DNA of 64,000 nucleotides from Ailurus styani (lineage: Eukaryota; Chordata; Mammalia; Carnivora; Ailuridae). The notes below the pieces were generated by a model. It was given only the letters and a program-made list of their open reading frames with translations. It was not told the origin of the DNA and did no database searches. Positions 35,341 to 45,650 of the stretch are shown piece by piece. The stretch's first letter is position 1, and each line of letters begins with the position of its first letter. The DNA is taken from assembly GCA_002007465.1 (NCBI GenBank), contig LNAC01000001.1:3061327-3125326 (forward strand). Reading direction: 5' to 3'. A program made the position numbers and the translations under genes.

Positions 35341-35475
35341 GCAGAGAAAACCAACATTTAGTGGATACCTACTAGGTGATGATTGCTTTACATCTGTTAT
35401 CATTCAGCTTAATCTTCACAACATCCCTACTAGCTGGGTATAATTATCTCCATTTTGTGCACCAGGAACCATGCT
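35341..35475 (+). mobile_element. L2 3'-end relic
   Basis: 'acatttagtggatacctactaggtgatgattgctttacatctgttatcattcagcttaatcttcacaacatccctactagctgggtataattatctccatttt' follows the L2 3' consensus order closely, from 'tgagcacctactatgtgcc' to 'attattatccccatttt'. Confidence 0.75.
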
Positions 35476-36282
35476 GGAGGGTTCACTCCTACTGGGATCT
35501 GGTCTGAAGCAAGTGCTAGATCCACTGCACCCCGAGGTCTGAGATGGCTCCGTTGCTGCTTCTGGTCCTTCTTGGCAACGTTTGGCCTTACTGGGGCCTA
35601 CGTGAATACAAGATTTGCCATCGTGTTCATCTTTATGAATGTGTTAACACAGAGGTTACCCCATGATCTTATCTATGGGTTAAGCATGTGGGATGGAAAG
35701 GGATAGGAGAGCAGTTAAAACAGGTGGTGTTTCTTTGCCTGCCTGCTACATTGTGGTTGAAGCTCTTGAGCTACAGAGAGCACTGAAGCCATACAGGTTC
35801 CTCATGCCTGTTAGAGCCCCTTGTCCATGTTCATGCTTCCTCATAGGGTGAATCATGAATTCTTTGGGACCTTGGACAACTATCATCTTAATCGACTCAC
35901 CTCCATAGCATGCAGACCTATGCTAGAGGTCATGGGTGTTTGGTAAATGTTGTTCGAATGAATGAATGATTGGTAGTCATCACTATCACTCTTAATTCAT
36001 GACAATACCCTTGAGGAACCACTTACACTCTTTTATAACTACCACACTTAACTCTACAGTTAGAGATTCGTTCCTTTTGCTAAGATTGGTTCCAAGGATC
36101 CATCACAGATGTGGTGGTATGTCTCTCTGTGAAAAACAGATACTCTGTAAAGAGCTAAAAGCTAAAACCTGCTTTGTTATTTGTTTCTTTTACATCATAT
36201 TTTCCACCTTGAGAATTTTGTTTTTACTTGAGGAAGTGTTACAGGAGGTGTAAAAATTGAAGGAGGTAGTAAATTCTAGTAG
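35476..36282. other. Unique sequence, no feature recognised
   Basis: No exon recognised. A short GAATGAATGAATG run is near 35957. Confidence 0.5.
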
Positions 36283-36774
36283 GCTGTGAAATGGCCCGCA
36301 AAGATGTTCTCATTCTAATCCCTGGAACTTGCGACTATGTTGTGTTACCTGATGAAGGGGGAACTGTGGTTGCAGATAGAATGAAGGCTGTGCATCAGCT
36401 GACCACAGCGTTGGGGGAATACCCTGGGCTAACCAGGTGGGCCCAGTGCCATCACAGGAGTCCTTAAATGTGGAAAAGAAAGCAGGGAGGTTAGTCAGAA
36501 TGATGCGGTGTGAGAAGGACTCAGCTCACTGTTGTTGGCCTAGAGGACGGGCCCAGGAGCCAAGGAACACAAGCACCTCCAGAATCTGGAAAAGAAGGAA
36601 GCAGGTTCTCCCCTCTAGCTTCCAGAAGGCAGGCCGTGGCTGACACCTCGACTGTCACCCAGTGATACTGATATCACACGTCCGACCTGGAGGACTGTAA
36701 GATAATACATGTGTGTTGTTTTAGCCCATTAAGTTTGTGTGATTTATTACAGCAACAATAGGAGAGTAACACGG
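36283..36774 (+). mobile_element. Solo LTR relic of an ancient class III (ERVL/MaLR-like) endogenous retrovirus
   Basis: Non-coding long terminal repeat. The start 'gtgaaatggcccgcaaagatgttctcattctaatccctggaac' is followed by 'gcgactatgttgtgttacc', 'aggtgggcccagtgccatcacaggagtcctta', 'gagccaaggaacacaagcacctccagaatctgg', and the end 'gaggactgtaagataatac...tgttgttttagcccattaagtttgtgtgatttattacagcaaca'. This is the usual LTR order, ending in the polyadenylation-type region. No internal viral genes lie beside it, so it is a solo LTR. Subfamily is not assigned. Confidence 0.75.
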
Positions 36775-37450
36775 AAGTGGATGCAGTTTGAAAGGCTGGG
36801 GTTGTGGTTGACTGGCCTGTCTCCACCATCTGGAACAAAGATTGGTTGTCATCTCATGCTGGCCTGAATTATGAGTTATCTGGGCTTGCCCATGGAGGTC
36901 AGGGGAGAACGTCACTTATGTAGCCTCAGTGGGCGAATCATCCGTATTCTCTGAGAAGATGGGGGAGAAAACAGCTAACTCATTTATGACTATTTCATCC
37001 CCAGGAAAATCACCCAAAGAATATTTGAAAGAATTTGACGAAGCAAAACTTGGATAAGAATTCAGAAAATGCCTCCTTCGATCCTCCCTTCGTGAGCCTA
37101 TAGGCATTTTCAAGTCTGCTCCGAACGTGGAACACATTTTATTTAAATTTCTGATTTGGCTGCAGAAGTGTATTAGTATTTTTGTTTTGTTTCAATGTTT
37201 CTTCTTGATGAGCAAATCATGGTAGCAATTCAGCTGAAGGAGGGCCCATGAGCCTGTGTGCACACACATACACAGCCCACATGGGCGTGCACTCCTATGT
37301 GTGTGCACACACGGGATTCTAACCATTTCCCAGTGTTCTACTCAGCAACAAATGAACGGGTGGGTGCTCGCATGTGTATGCCTGCCTGTGCTCAGTGATG
37401 CAGTTGACTCACAGTGTCTCGTTATAAATATATATATATTTAAATTCAAA
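36775..37450. other. Unique sequence with small microsatellites
   Basis: No exon recognised. CA-rich runs lie near 37256-37310 and an AT run lies at 37427-37440. Confidence 0.5.
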
Positions 37451-37465
37451 CAATTTTTAGTTCTT

Positions 37466-37630
37466 TTAAAGACATTATTTATCTGAGAAAGAGAGAGAGA
37501 GAGAGAGGGAGCACAAGCAGGGGGGAGGGCCGAGAGAGAGGGAGAAGCACACTCCCTGCTGAGCAGGAATCCCAATGACATGACCTGAGCCAAAGGCAGA
37601 TGTTTAACTGGCTGAGCTACCCAAGTGCCC
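37466..37630 (-). mobile_element. CAN-SINE, antisense, with internal deletion
   Basis: Exact 15-bp target duplication CAATTTTTAGTTCTT at 37451-37465 and 37631-37645. The element is short because the segment around the tRNA B-box-like region (normally AGCCCGATGCGGGGCTCGATCCCAGGACC) is reduced to GAATCCCAATGACATGACC. It interrupts an L2 relic. Confidence 0.93.
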
Positions 37631-37636
37631 CAATTT

Positions 37637-37810
37637 TTAGTTCTTATTATGTGCTAGATGAAGTGCTCAAGTTACATCTGTCATCTCATGTAATCCATAG
37701 AATGGTGTAAAATAGATAGCATTATGCCCATTTTATGTATGAGTGAGACGCAGGTTAGAATCTAAGTAAGATCGTGCAACTTACATGCTGCAGACCTGGT
37801 TCCCTAACTC
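37637..37810 (+). mobile_element. L2 3'-end relic
   Basis: TTATTATGTGCTAGATGAAGTGCTCAAG, 'catctcatgtaatccatag' and 'attatgcccattttatgtatgagtgagacgcagg' follow the L2 3' order. Confidence 0.7.
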
Positions 37811-37849
37811 TGGTCTGTATGACCTCATGGTGGTTATGTGTTCATGTGG

Positions 37850-38072
37850 CCAGGTAGCTCGGTCTGCACCTTGTCTCTGGTGCTTATTAACTGCATGACG
37901 GTGGGCAAGTTGCTTAACCCTGTTGTGTCCTAGTTTCTTTGTGGGAAATGGGTGCAATAACACCTACCTCAGAGGGTTGTCTGTGGATTAAATGAGTCAA
38001 TACAAGTTAAGCACTTTGAACAATGGGTGGCACCTAGGATGTCCTCATAAAATGTTAGCTATTGTTGTCACC
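37850..38072 (+). mobile_element. MIR, nearly complete core
   Basis: Clear MIR order: 'gcttattaactgcatgacggtgggcaagttgcttaaccctg', 'cctagtttctttgtgggaaatgggtgcaataacacctacctcagagggttgtctgtggattaaatgag', 'aagcactttgaacaatgggtggcacctagg', 'ataaaatgttagctattgttgtc'. It is an ancient mammalian tRNA-derived SINE. Confidence 0.85.
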
Positions 38073-38299
38073 TTAGGGCCAATTCTTAATGTAAACACGT
38101 CAACTAGTGGCTTTGGTTAAGTGTACTGATGAAATGTTTATGAAAATGGACAAAGCCTAGTTCATATGAGTCAAAGTTCAAATAAAACAAAATAAGAAAG
38201 GAAATTAAGCTAATAGATAAATGTATATCATAATAATCCCTTCCTTTTTTGTACTTAACATGGTTCTCTCAGTAAGTCAATGGGATAGTAATTACTGTG

Positions 38300-38388
38300 C
38301 TTTTTGTTTAAAATTGGGAAAACTGAGAGATAAAGTGACTTGGCCAAAGTTATACAACTTTTCAAGCAGGAGAGGCAAATATGCTTCC
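38300..38388 (+). mobile_element. L2 or MIR fragment
   Basis: 'aaaactgagagataaagtgacttggccaaagttatacaac' resembles 'aaactgaggcacagagaggttaagtgacttgcccaaggtcacacagc'. Confidence 0.5.
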
Positions 38389-38417
38389 ACATCTAAAGAT
38401 AATTCTGCTTTATCATT

Positions 38418-39070
38418 CGTCCATCCATCCATCCATCCATCCGTCCATCTTCCATCTATATCCATCTACTCATCTATCCATCCTTCATCTATCTACCCAT
38501 CCATCCGTCCTTCATCCATCCATCCATTCATCCATCCACATCCATCCATCCATCTTCCATCTATATCCATCTACTCATCTATCCATCCTTCATCCATCTA
38601 CCCATCCATCCATCCTTCATTCATCCATCCATCCATCCATCCATCTTCCATCTTCCATCTATATCCATCTACTCATCTATCCATCCTTCATCCATCTACC
38701 CATCCATCCGTCCTTCATCCATCCATCCATCCATCCATCCATCCATCCATCCATTCATCCATTTTCCATTTATATCCATCTACTCATCTATCTATCCTTC
38801 ATCCATCTACCCATCCATCCATCCTTCATTCATCCATCCATCCATCCATCTTCCATCTTCCATCTATATCCATCTACTCATCTTTCCATCCTTCATCCAT
38901 CTACCCATCCATCCATCCTTCATCCATCCATCCATCCATCCATCTTCCATCTTCCATCTATATCCATTTACTCATCTATCCATCCTTCATCCATCTACCC
39001 ATCCATCTGTCCTTCATCCATCCATCCGCCCATCCATCCACATCCATCCGTCCATCCACTCATTATCCAT
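38418..39070. repeat. CATC-based higher-order minisatellite
   Basis: A (CATC)n array with a recurring non-CATC anchor, TATATCCATCTACTCATCTA (with variants), at 38457, 38562, 38660, 38771, 38865 and 38959. The spacings are 105, 98, 111, 94 and 94 bp. Variable (CATC)n linkers explain the length differences, all by multiples of a few bases. Two long plus frames rich in His-Pro-Ser-Ile arise purely from the repeat. Confidence 0.95.
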
Positions 39071-40359
39071 CATTTATTACTTAAAGTGTACAAAAGAATG
39101 CAGGGACCAAATACTTTAAAAATAAATGTGGAAATGAACACATTTATTGAATCTTGGCTCGGTGAATTCTATCTTATAGAATTATAATGGCTTGATTAGA
39201 TTTTCCTCCCCTGGGTTATTTTTATCTTTAATTTGTCTGTGACATTGGCCACTCCCACATGTTTTTCTTGAACTTATTCAGGAAAATATGTATTCTAAGG
39301 TAATATTATGAGGCCTTAATTCTTACCACTGCTGGTGTAAAATAGATTTTAGTATGTAAAGAACTTCAAAAATATGTTAATAGTGATATGTAGTATAATG
39401 AATTTAGGAAAAAATACATAAACAGTGTATCTAACTGATGGTTTTGACAATGGTCACTAGGGACAAGGACGAGGCCAAGACAGGGAGTCCCCTTTAGATG
39501 CCATGTGCAGGTCCCAGATGTCTCTCTGACTGCACAGATGCCGAGTGGATGCTTTGGACGCCACCCCACTGCCCTGAAGCATACACAGGGACACCCCATG
39601 TAGATCTGGGGCCTGGAGAGGAGAGCCAACAGGCTGTTGAACTGTCATTGTGATAAGAGGAGGCAACTGGTGGGACAGGCACTGACAACAGACAAGCCTT
39701 CTGTAATAAGGATGCCTCCTGGCCTTTGCTTGGAAAAGTCCTCACTCTGTTTGTGTTTCAAGAGCTTTCTGGATGAAATCTCCAAACTGTGAGATTGTAT
39801 GCATGATTACAGCCGGCTTTGCAAATTAGCATATCTTGCAGACATATTAGCTCTTTGAACAACCTACATTCATCCCGAGAAGGCAGCTTAAGCTGACATC
39901 AGTATTCCATGTGCAGGACAAGTGAAGGTGGTGCTTGGAAGGCCAGAGGGAGGGCCCTTGCTGCCGGCGGCGGGGTGGGATTCTTCTCCTTGTTTAGATG
40001 ACCTGGCTGTGAACTCCTCTGAAGAGCCCACTGACATATTTTGAACATTATGAAGACACCCTTGAAAGACTCGATAAAAGGTATTCATGAGTGTTTCCCC
40101 ACCCGACAGGAGTGGTGTCATCACCTCCAGGATTTGGCCACATCGTTTATTCAGAGGAGCAGACGCTGGGGGTTGTGCCTCAAACCCCGAGTTATTTATA
40201 CACCATTTTGTTACGAATTAATTCTCGGTGTCTGACATTACTAAGGCGCATTGGTTAAATATTTCTGAGAGTGTGAAAATGAGATTGATTTTCTCGGTAC
40301 TCACTTATGTTCAGACTGAAAACTGGAATGTCCCAGAAGACAAGACTGCATCTTAAAGC
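39071..40359. other. Unique sequence, no gene recognised
   Basis: No repeat or exon recognised. Minus frames at 39366-39745 are in overlapping phases with no family resemblance. Confidence 0.5.
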
Positions 40360-40475
40360 AGGGGTTCTCAAAGCCGGGTCCCCAGGCCAGCAGCGGCAGC
40401 CACACCTGAGAGTTTACCAGAAGTGCGGATTCTCAAACCTTGCCCCAGTCTGCTGACTCCCAATTCCAGAAGGGT
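40360..40475 (+). mobile_element. MER5A-like hAT-Charlie DNA transposon relic
   Basis: GCAGGGGTTCTCAAAGCCGGGTCCCCAGGCCAGCAGC, then 'cacctgagagtttaccagaagtgcggattctcaaacc' and 'ccccagtctgctgactcc' follow the MER5A order 'ggttctcaaagtgtggtccc...accagcagc...cacctgggaacttgttagaaatgcaaattct...ccccagacctactgaatc'. Only the left half is present. Confidence 0.75.
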
Positions 40476-41185
40476 GACACCAGCACTGTGGCTGTGCTCG
40501 CCCGCACCCCTGTAGAGCCCTACTGCCCTTCACTCGACCCAGCCTCTCCAAGTCCGTTCTCTTCACTGAGGGCCTTATTTTCAAGTATGTGTTTTAGGGA
40601 AATTAATTAGATTTATCACCACCTATTTTTTACCTTTTAATCTTAAAACGTAGGTAAGTCATCTCATTTTACTTACTTCATTTTATAGATATCTTGTATT
40701 TGTGATGAGTGATCTTTAGTGTTTCAGTAATGGTAGCAATAATAACTTCATTCAAGGAAAAATAAAGATTTTAAAGAGAAAACTATAGGTTAGTCCAGGT
40801 TGTAATGGTACAGTTGGTACTACGTGTGTCTTTCTCTTTTTAGTATTTTCTGTCATGAGCATAGACTATCTTTGTCGTCAGAGAGCAGCGTGTGTTCTAA
40901 ATATAAGGACACTGATAGACTGTAAGATGGTGTGCTGGGGGCGGGTGGATGAAGAGGGGCTAGAACGCTGATGGGAAGCTGAAGCTCCAATTGTTTTCTC
41001 CATTCTCTCAATTAATGTTGCACTCAAATACTAATGACATTTTAGCATAAAAGTGTGATGTGTGACTAGAAAGTATCATGTTTGTCCTCAAATGTTTGAA
41101 CATTCTAAAGGCCATGTTGATAAGATTTTTTAAAAATTATTTCCTTTTAAACCTCTGTACAGTAATATCCTTACTCATGGGGCAC
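40476..41185. other. Unique AT-rich sequence
   Basis: No repeat or exon that I can support. Confidence 0.45.
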
Positions 41186-41189
41186 TGTT

Positions 41190-42110
41190 CTAGGTTTGGA
41201 TGAACACTTGGAGTCATAGGACCACAACAGTCATAATAGATCCATCCCTTTATCCCCCCAAATCCTTTGTGCTGTGTCTTCGTAGCACATTGTTTTCTCT
41301 ACCCCAGCCCCTGGTGATCACTGCTCTGTTCCCTGGGCCTTCAGTCCTGCCTGTTCTGGGATGCCGTGTAAGTGGACTCTCACACGATGAAGCCTCTGGG
41401 TCTGGCTTCTCTCACTGGCTTTTGAGATGTGTCTGTGTCATTGCATGCATCAGTAGTTTTTTCTTTGTATTATATGGATGGATGGACCACAGTTTGCTTT
41501 CCCCTTGGGTGGTTTTCAGTTTGCAGCGATTATAAATAAAATGGGCATAGGTATTCAGGGTACAGATTTTTTGTGTAAATGTAAGTTTTCAATTTTCTTC
41601 GATAAAAACCTAGCTTTGGGCTGGGTCCCATGGTGAGTTCTGTTTAACTTTATAAGAAACTGCCGGTCTGTTCTCCAAAGCAGCCATCATTGTGCCTTCC
41701 CACCAGCAGCGACTGAGAGTTCTGGGCAGTCCTCATCCGCGTCGACACCGGGCGTCGTGGTATTTCTATTTTCCTAGTGGGGCTCCAGCAGTTTCACCTC
41801 GTTTTTCCCCGATGGTAGGGCTCCAGCAGTTTCACCTGGCATCCCCCGATGGTAGGGCTCCAGCAGTTTCACCTCGTTTTCCCCCGATGGCTCATGCTAT
41901 TGATTTCTTTGGGCGTTTGTTGCCACTTGTGTGTCTTCTTTAGTGAGGTGTCTGTGCAAATTTTTGCCCAAGTTTTATTGAGTTGTTTGTTTTCTTACTG
42001 TTGAATTTTGAGGGTTCTTGGTATGTTCTGGATATAAGTACTTTATAAGATAGGTAACTTGTAAATATTTTCTCCGAGTTGATGGTCTATCCTCTTAGTC
42101 TCTTATGATG
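41190..42110 (-). mobile_element. Old L1 3' region (L1ME-like), antisense
   Basis: 'cattgcatgcatcagtagtttt', 'tatggatggatggaccacagtttgc', 'taactttataagaaactgccggtctgttctccaaagc', CTTCCCACCAGCAGCGACTGAGAGTTC, 'attgagttgtttgttttcttactgttgaattttgagggttcttggtatgttctggatataagtac' and 'gtaaatattttctcc' follow the antisense order of old mammalian L1s. An internal triplication occurs at 41780-41891. Confidence 0.8.
41780..41891. repeat. Three tandem copies of a 37-38 bp unit inside an L1 relic
   Basis: Copies start with GGGCTCCAGCAGTTTCACCT at 41780, 41818 and 41855, and each ends CCCCGATGG. Lengths are 38, 37 and about 37 bp. Copy 2 differs by GGCATC in place of CGTTTT. The unit corresponds to one piece of the L1 consensus, so it is a local duplication after insertion. 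Confidence 0.92.
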
Positions 42111-45080
42111 CAGAGGACTTACCTGAGGTCCTTGTGTGTCCTTTTTGGAATAAATGAAGACCACCCAAATGGGAACCCACAGGGTATTTGCTCAGAGCTT
42201 GCCATCGCCAGGGGCTCAGCCTCCATCCTTTGCCCTCGGCAGAGACTCCCAGGCAGGTGGTGGAGCAAGAAAGGTTTAGAGTGGACAAGGGACAGCTTCA
42301 GGTGGGTCTGCTTGGAGGCCATCGGCCTGGGGAAGCTGGAGGCAGCTCCACTGGGAGCAGAGCATCCTATGTGATTTGCTTGGGGGAATATTTGTCTTTC
42401 TCTGGTCGGTCCTGAGTTGGAAGCAGGAGCCCAAAGCAGGGAAGCTGGCATGTCCTGACCACGTCTCCATCCTTCTGGGCCATAGGCGGCAGAGCCTGTG
42501 TGGTCTGACTTCTTGAGCTGGTCTCTTCAGAGCTTGTGGGTCACAGTTCTGTGTCGCCTACAGCCTGGCTGTTGTCTGTATACACAGGCTCTCCCATGGT
42601 TTAAAGCAACCACCCTGCCTCCTGTTGCTGGCCTTTGAATAGGCGTGCTGCTCCCTGAGCAGGTGGAGAGGGCAAGACAGCCCTGAGTGGGGCCGGGCTT
42701 CTCTGGAGAATTCCTGGGACTGATTGTTGGTGGCCAGGCCCAGAGAGGTCACAGAGGAGGGAGATTAGCCCCGTTGGTATTTTGGTGGCCAGAGCGTCTG
42801 TCCCTGGCCCCAGGGGAGCTGTGAGAGCTGCACCGATGATGGTCCCCCAGGCCCCAGAGCCCTGGCCGCCCAGGCCGGCATCGCGTGCAGAGAACCCCGG
42901 AGCTCGGCAGACGGGCGGCAGGAGCAGTTTGCCTTCCCTTCCCTGGACACAGGCCCTACCTCCGCCCCACTGTGTGAGCTCGGACCCTGACTCTGTCACC
43001 TGTGGGGGGAGGTGGGCCTGTCCACTGTGCCATGACGTGGCAGTCACCGTCCCGCTCCTCGTGTGTGCTGAGTCCTCGCTGCAGTCCACACGGGCATCCT
43101 GTGTGCAGCCCAGACGTCCCGTCACCTTTGTCCTCTGGGCGTTGGCCACCTGTGACTGTAGTCACTCCGTGTTTGCTTGAGGGAGGTGGGCTCGGGCAGC
43201 TGGCAATCAATATTGCCCAAGAGGCTGCCTTTCTCCATTTGAGCTGGTGTCCTTCAGCGCAGGGACTCTGGCGTCAGAGTGGATGTGTGGGGACAGAGGC
43301 CACCTGGCCGTCCGCAGGAAGACAGGTGGTGAGGGAGGTTTTCAGACGGGCTCTGAGATGCAGCCAAAGCCCCGGCCGATGCCTCTTCCTTCCGTTCCCA
43401 CCAGGCTCAGTATGGATGCCACCCTGACTTTCCACCGTGTACCCCTTCTTCAGGGGGCATTGCGGGTGTTTGGGTTGACTTGTCCTGTGGCTTAAATGAA
43501 TAACAAACAGGCTATTCCCAGGACTTTTAGGGAAGTGTTCTTCAGCTTAAAAGTTTGATATCTTCCAAAATGTCAGTCATTTAGGAGGATTCTACTGAGC
43601 TGTTTACACTGTAGTATGAATGAGCACCAAGACTTTTCCCAAAGGAAATTTTTAATGGGGCTAGGCTGCCAAGGAAAGGGGTGAGCATAGCATGGTGCAG
43701 GTAGGATGAGGCCGACTGGTGTAGGATGCCGCCGGTGTTCCTGGACACAGCCCTACCTGGGCCCCTCTGTCCGTTGGGACCTGGTGTGTGGCCTGGAAGG
43801 GGAAGTTTAAGATGTTTGGGATCTGTGAGTGATCTTTGGAAAAGGGATCTTCACTCGTTTGCTCTAAGGAAGACCCCCTTTGTGGGGAGAAGGGGGGAAG
43901 GGCATGAGGAACAGACTCACACAACCTCTGACGCCCGCCCTGGTGATCACATAGAACAAGGGACATCGGACCCCGTCCTTTCTAATTTTTGAAGTCGGCA
44001 TGTACCTTCCCAGCCTGTAGTCCATGGTCCATCACATTTCCTCTTTGTGTGTATCGCTGTCCAGAGTTACTTCCAAAAGTCTGTATTTTGTCATTTTCAA
44101 AGATGTTCATCACCATGAAAGTGACTCAAAAGAAATGTTTACGGTCAGATGTAGTTTGTCTGAGTCTTATCCACTTGCCGCTTGATGCTAAAGTTGCTAC
44201 AAGGAGCTCCCAGAGCTCAATTCTGTGGGTGCTGCTCCTGGTTTGGTTGAAACTGGGGGGCCTTTGCACCCAGGGCAGAGTCCATGGCCCCTAAGTCACG
44301 GATCACCCCACTGTGTAAAGCTCTATCACCAGCTCCACAGGACGCCCGGAAACCAAAACCATCATGACCTATGAGGGAAAGGATGCTTAGTTGAGAGGTG
44401 GGCACGGAACCCTGGAAGGTTCTAGTGCTTAAAGAAAGCCTTCCTATTCTTAGCGGACGCACTGAAGTGGGTTCTCGCTGTCGAGATCTCTGTGTCTCTG
44501 CGCCGCCTGCTCTAGCAGGTTCCGTCTATCTATTCCGATTTGAGTCAAGGTTGTTCTGGGAAACAAGCCAAGATGTAAGACAGAAGAGTCTCATTTTGTT
44601 CACGGGCTGGCCTCGCTGGTCGCTAAACTCCTCTGTGAGATGGGCCTCACTCAGCCTTCTGTGGCTCACTCTCTCCTTCGGTAAAATCGGTAAAATCGGG
44701 ATGATGGTGGATAGAAGCCGGCAGAGCGTAAAGATTAAGGACGCGTCATCCTAAGCTGTTTGCAAATAGGAGCTGCATTATTCATGGTGGCGGTGAGGCT
44801 ATGAATATTCTCAGCCTTGCCGGGCGCTGCATACTTGCCGTGCACTTTTAAAGAGAATCTCTTCCAGAGCTTACTTGGGGGGAGGGAAAGACGAGTCAAG
44901 TGAAGAAACCCCAGCCCTCAGAGACAGACCCGCCGAAATCATCGTCTCTCTGCTTCTGACTTGCTGCGTACGACTTGTGTCTAATACTGATTCAAACGTG
45001 TTCCTTCTGAGAAAAACTCGCCGCTCCTCTGGCTTCTCTGGTTCTGGGGGGGAAACAACCTGATTTCATAGCTGTTTCGG
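42111..45080. other. GC-rich unique sequence, no exon recognised
   Basis: GC content rises clearly from about 42180. Many overlapping frames are open on both strands because GC-rich DNA lacks stop codons, including a 182-codon minus frame at 42601-43149. None resembles a known protein, and no splice-site arrangement with a conserved frame stands out. Small repeats such as CGGTAAAAT at 44682-44699 are trivial. Confidence 0.5.
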
Positions 45081-45084
45081 CTGA

Positions 45085-45650
45085 GGCAGAAATGCTCCTC
45101 GGGACGCCAGGTGCCGGGCGGGGCTGCTGTGGAACTTGCCGTGGGCCGCCCTTTCTTTGCCAGCGGGCCAAGGCCGCGGCGCTTGGGCAGGCGTGTCGCC
45201 CCCACGGATGGACACCTCCCCAGCAACGTCCCATCCCCTGCACCCCGAGACCCTGAGCTGCTGGGGGCTCCGCGTGGCCGCTCCAGCCTGGCCCAGCCGC
45301 CCCCCGCCGGCCACCACCGCAGGCCCGGGCAGGGGAGTCCCCGGGGGTGGGCGGCCAGCTCCTCCTCCCTCCTGGCCTCCCGCCAACTCTGCTCTGATCC
45401 CCCCCTGCACCCAGTGTGCACCCCGGGCCTGCCCTCTCGGACACCTGCCCCCGTGCTGGGCGGCTCCTTACCTGCAGCCTCTGGCTTCCCCTTGCTGGGA
45501 GGGGGGTGCCTCCCGCACAGCGCCCAGTCTCCCCACACCTGCCTCTGTGTTACCCCCGCCGGCAGCCCCTGGCACAAGGCTGGGGGCGCCAGGAGGGCAT
45601 GGCCAGCAGGGCCACCCCGGCAGGAGACGGGCCCTTGGAGGACCCGGGGT
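45085..45650. promoter_or_regulatory. CpG-island-like segment
   Basis: By hand count about two dozen CpGs fall between 45092 and 45355, with very high GC (GCCGCGGCGC, CCGCCGGCC, CCCGGGC) and continuing enrichment to about 45650. Its core probably meets the usual CpG-island criteria, but I could not compute the ratio. Long frames on both strands (293 codons plus, 263 codons minus) are low-complexity Pro/Gly/Ala-rich and mutually overlapping, so they are not evidence of a gene. It could be a promoter, an orphan CpG island or simply GC-rich DNA. Confidence 0.55.

Noticed and set aside
36283..36774. Possible provirus around the LTR
   Set aside because: Only one LTR is seen and no internal retroviral coding sequence lies on either side, so it is a solo LTR.
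38221..39187. Two plus-strand frames of 268-287 codons rich in His-Pro-Ser-Ile
   Set aside because: They are direct translations of the CATC array and have no non-repetitive domain.
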